Assembly: GCA_946410505.1 (NCBI GenBank)
Contig: CAMKAP010000024.1
Span: 1-15,074 of the forward strand
DNA length: 15,074 nt
Origin: an uncultured Clostridia bacterium
GTDB lineage: Bacteria; Bacillota_A; Clostridia; Oscillospirales; Oscillospiraceae
Reading direction: 5' to 3'
Part shown: piece after piece, positions 13,604-15,074 of the stretch
Layout: each line of letters opens with the position of its first letter
Numbering within the stretch: the stretch's first letter is position 1
Position numbers and translations under genes: made by a program
Notes under the pieces: model-generated
Seen by the model: the letters and a program-made list of their open reading frames with translations, nothing else
What the model was told of the DNA's origin: nothing
The model's database searches: none

Positions 13604-14779
13604 ATGACTGAGAAGCTTTATTATCAGGACGCGTACCTGCACGAATTTACCGCGGTCGTCACTGCCTGCGAGCCTATGAAAGGAGGCTTCGCGCTGGAGC
13701 TGGACCGGACGGCCTTTTTCCCCGAAGGGGGCGGACAGTCGGCGGACACCGGCTTTATCGGCGAGGCGCGGATCCGGGACGTGCATGAAAAGAACGGGCG
13801 CATCCTTCACTATGCCGACCGGGCGCTGCCGGTGGGGGAGACGCTGCTCTGCCGCATCGACCGGGAGCAGCGCCGCCGCCGGATGCAGAACCACTCGGGC
13901 GAGCATGTGTTCTCCGGCACGATCCACCGCCTCTACGGGCTTAATAACGTGGGCTTCCATATGGGCGAGGGCTGCATGACCGTGGATTTTGACGGCGAGT
14001 TGAGCCCGGAACAGCTGGAGCGGGCAGAACAGGAGGCAAACGAGGCGGTGCGAAACAACCTCCCCATCCGCGTTTTCTATCCTGAACGGGAGGAGCTGGA
14101 TCGCCTGGAATACCGCAGCAAGAAGGAGATCGCAGGCCAGGTGCGTCTGGTGGAGATCCCGGGTGTGGATCTCTGCGCCTGCTGCGCACCCCATGTGGCC
14201 GCCACCGGAGAGATCGGCCTCATCAAGCTCCTCTCTGCCGAGCGGCACCGGGGCGGTGTACGCCTGGAGCTTCTGTGCGGCCTGGACGCCCTGGACGACT
14301 ATCGGCGCCGGCAGGAGGAGAGCCAGAGCGTCTCACGGCTGCTGAGTGTGCCGAAGGAGAAGATCGCTCCCGCCGTTTCGCGGCAGCTGGAGATGCAGCA
14401 GAAACAGAAGGAGCGCATTGCCGCGCTGAGTCTGGCCCTGGCAGGACGCATGGCGGCGGAACTGCCCGAGACGACAGGCAACCTGGTTCTGTTCGACGAG
14501 CTGCTGGATGAGATCGCCCTGCGGGAACTGGTGAATCTGCTGACAGTAAAGTGCCGTGTGGCAGCGGTTTTCTCCGGAAGCGGGGAGCAGTGGCACTACA
14601 TCATCGGCAGTCGCTGTGTGGATCTGCGCAAGGGCGCCCGGAGCATCAACGCGGCCATAGGCGGCCGCGGCGGCGGAAGCCCCGCCATGATCCAGGGCCA
14701 GGCTTCTGCAGACAGAGAGCAGATCCGTGTCTTCTTTGAAAAGTTCGAAAGTTTAGACACTTATGACCAAAATGTATAA
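13604..14779 (+). CDS. AlaX-type alanyl-tRNA editing protein with DHHA1 domain
   Basis: A 391-residue trans-editing hydrolase related to the editing and C-terminal parts of alanyl-tRNA synthetase. The family deacylates Ser-tRNA(Ala), and sometimes Gly-tRNA(Ala). FFPEGGGQSADTG (38-50) opens the editing domain. The zinc ligands are H97 and H101 in NHSGEHVFSG and C193 and H197 in CCAPHVAATGEIG, matching the HxxxH and CxxxH of AlaRS. A helical region (about 235-285) leads to a DHHA1 domain with GGRGGGSPAMIQGQA (353-367). No aminoacylation domain is present. The ATG is chosen for AGGGGA (13591-13596) at 7 bases; an in-frame ATG eight codons earlier lies at the repeat edge. It sits next to the serine pathway, which supplies the amino acid it would clear. 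Confidence 0.92.
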   Translation: MTEKLYYQDAYLHEFTAVVTACEPMKGGFALELDRTAFFPEGGGQSADTGFIGEARIRDVHEKNGRILHYADRALPVGETLLCRIDREQRRRRMQNHSGEHVFSGTIHRLYGLNNVGFHMGEGCMTVDFDGELSPEQLERAEQEANEAVRNNLPIRVFYPEREELDRLEYRSKKEIAGQVRLVEIPGVDLCACCAPHVAATGEIGLIKLLSAERHRGGVRLELLCGLDALDDYRRRQEESQSVSRLLSVPKEKIAPAVSRQLEMQQKQKERIAALSLALAGRMAAELPETTGNLVLFDELLDEIALRELVNLLTVKCRVAAVFSGSGEQWHYIIGSRCVDLRKGARSINAAIGGRGGGSPAMIQGQASADREQIRVFFEKFESLDTYDQNV

Positions 14780-14790
14780 CAATTGACCGG

Positions 14791-14814
14791 AGTAAGGAAA
14801 TCTTTTTCGTTACT
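14791..14814. repeat. Imperfect inverted repeat upstream of the dehydratase promoter
   Basis: AGTAAGGAAA (14791-14800) pairs with TTTTCGTTACT-type sequence (14805-14814) over nine pairs with one G-G mismatch and a 4-base loop. It lies 12 bases after the alaX stop and 16 bases before the -35 box of the next gene. No T-run follows, so termination is doubtful; an operator is equally possible. An 8-mer CAATTGAC occurs at 14780-14787 and again at 14828-14835, the second overlapping that -35 box. Confidence 0.4.
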
Positions 14815-14830
14815 ATTGCCCAAATGACAA

Positions 14831-14859
14831 TTGACAATTATATGACGTGCGTCTATAAT
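14831..14859 (+). promoter_or_regulatory. Perfect sigma-A promoter of the dehydratase-like gene
   Basis: TTGACA (14831-14836) and TATAAT (14854-14859) both match consensus exactly with a 17-base spacer, the only such case in the window. RNA would start near 14866, giving a leader of about 55 bases. That leader contains a small hairpin, TGGGC/GCCCA (14874-14878 with 14886-14890). Strong constitutive expression, or a strong promoter under repression, is expected. Confidence 0.9.
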
Positions 14860-14920
14860 AAATAGCGTGAAAGTGGGCGTATTCTGCCCAAAAACAGGAA
14901 AGAAATTTGGAGGGTTATCT

Positions 14921-15074
14921 GTGAGAGATCTCAAACATCTGATCTACTTTGAGAATCTGCTTCAGGAAGCCAACAACGATCTTGTCAAGCAGGCCAAGGC
15001 CGAGGGCAAGAGAGCTGTGGGCTATACCTGCTATTTCATGCCTGAAGTGCTTCACGACCTGCCCGGCTGCTTCT
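14921..15074 (+). CDS. 2-hydroxyacyl-CoA dehydratase-family protein, N-terminus only (partial)
   Basis: The first 51 codons of a gene that runs off the right edge. It starts with GTG 6 bases after GGAGGG (14909-14914) and reads MRDLKHLIYFENLLQEANND followed by KAEGKRAVGYTCYFMPEVLHDLPGCF. The GYxCxxxPEVL segment, with a cysteine just before a Pro-Glu, is like the opening of HgdB/FldB/BadD-type subunits, which carry a 4Fe-4S cluster and remove water from 2-hydroxyacyl-CoA or reduce aromatic CoA rings. Such enzymes are used by anaerobes in amino-acid fermentation. Which substrate, and whether an activator ATPase follows, lies outside the window. Confidence 0.7.
   Translation, partial: MRDLKHLIYFENLLQEANNDLVKQAKAEGKRAVGYTCYFMPEVLHDLPGCF

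Overview
The window is about 15 kb of GC-rich (roughly 60 percent by eye) chromosomal DNA from what looks like a Gram-positive, anaerobic gut Clostridia member, most likely Oscillospirales/Oscillospiraceae. The reasons are strong AGGAGG-type ribosome sites, sigma-A-type promoters, a SpoVB/MurJ-type flippase beside HU, a DacF-like carboxypeptidase, a 2-hydroxyacyl-CoA dehydratase and the style of the proteins. The lineage is inferred, not shown. I see no rRNA, tRNA, CRISPR, phage or transposase gene.

Left part (1-5907) is read leftwards: a DacF-like D,D-carboxypeptidase, glucose-6-phosphate isomerase, an FAD-dependent dehydrogenase with a cysteine cluster, a lipid II/polysaccharide flippase, and the first codons of HU. 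Four of the five have a readable promoter of their own (none could be placed for the carboxypeptidase), so this is a string of single genes rather than one operon. The FAD gene stands out: a hairpin plus U7 terminator abuts its ribosome site, and a good promoter lies just upstream of that terminator, which is an attenuator-like layout.

Middle part (5908-10002): a 324-base divergent spacer, then an AI-2E-family transporter on the plus strand, converging on a cysteine desulfurase on the minus strand. The desulfurase terminator is built from the last codons of the transporter. The desulfurase is divergent from an MtaB-type tRNA methylthiotransferase, and its promoter lies inside the first codons of mtaB. 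A sulfur-mobilising enzyme and a sulfur-inserting, Fe-S-dependent enzyme are therefore physically linked.

Right part (10003-15074) is read rightwards. A 560-base non-coding stretch holds three strong hairpins. Two of them look like inverted copies at the ends of a roughly 355-base element, a candidate non-autonomous mobile repeat. It is followed by a serC-serA-nucleosidase run behind one strong promoter (serC/serA overlap by 8 bases, serA/nucleosidase by 4). Next comes a palindromic GTCATCCTGAG intergenic repeat and a large AlaX-type editing protein expected to clear Ser-tRNA(Ala). A perfect TTGACA-17-TATAAT promoter then drives a truncated 2-hydroxyacyl-CoA dehydratase-like gene. Serine synthesis next to an enzyme that removes mis-charged serine is a plausible functional pairing.

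Most of the window is core metabolism. The parts most worth a second look are regulatory or repetitive: the FAD-gene leader, the palindrome-ended element, and the overlapping desulfurase/mtaB transcription.
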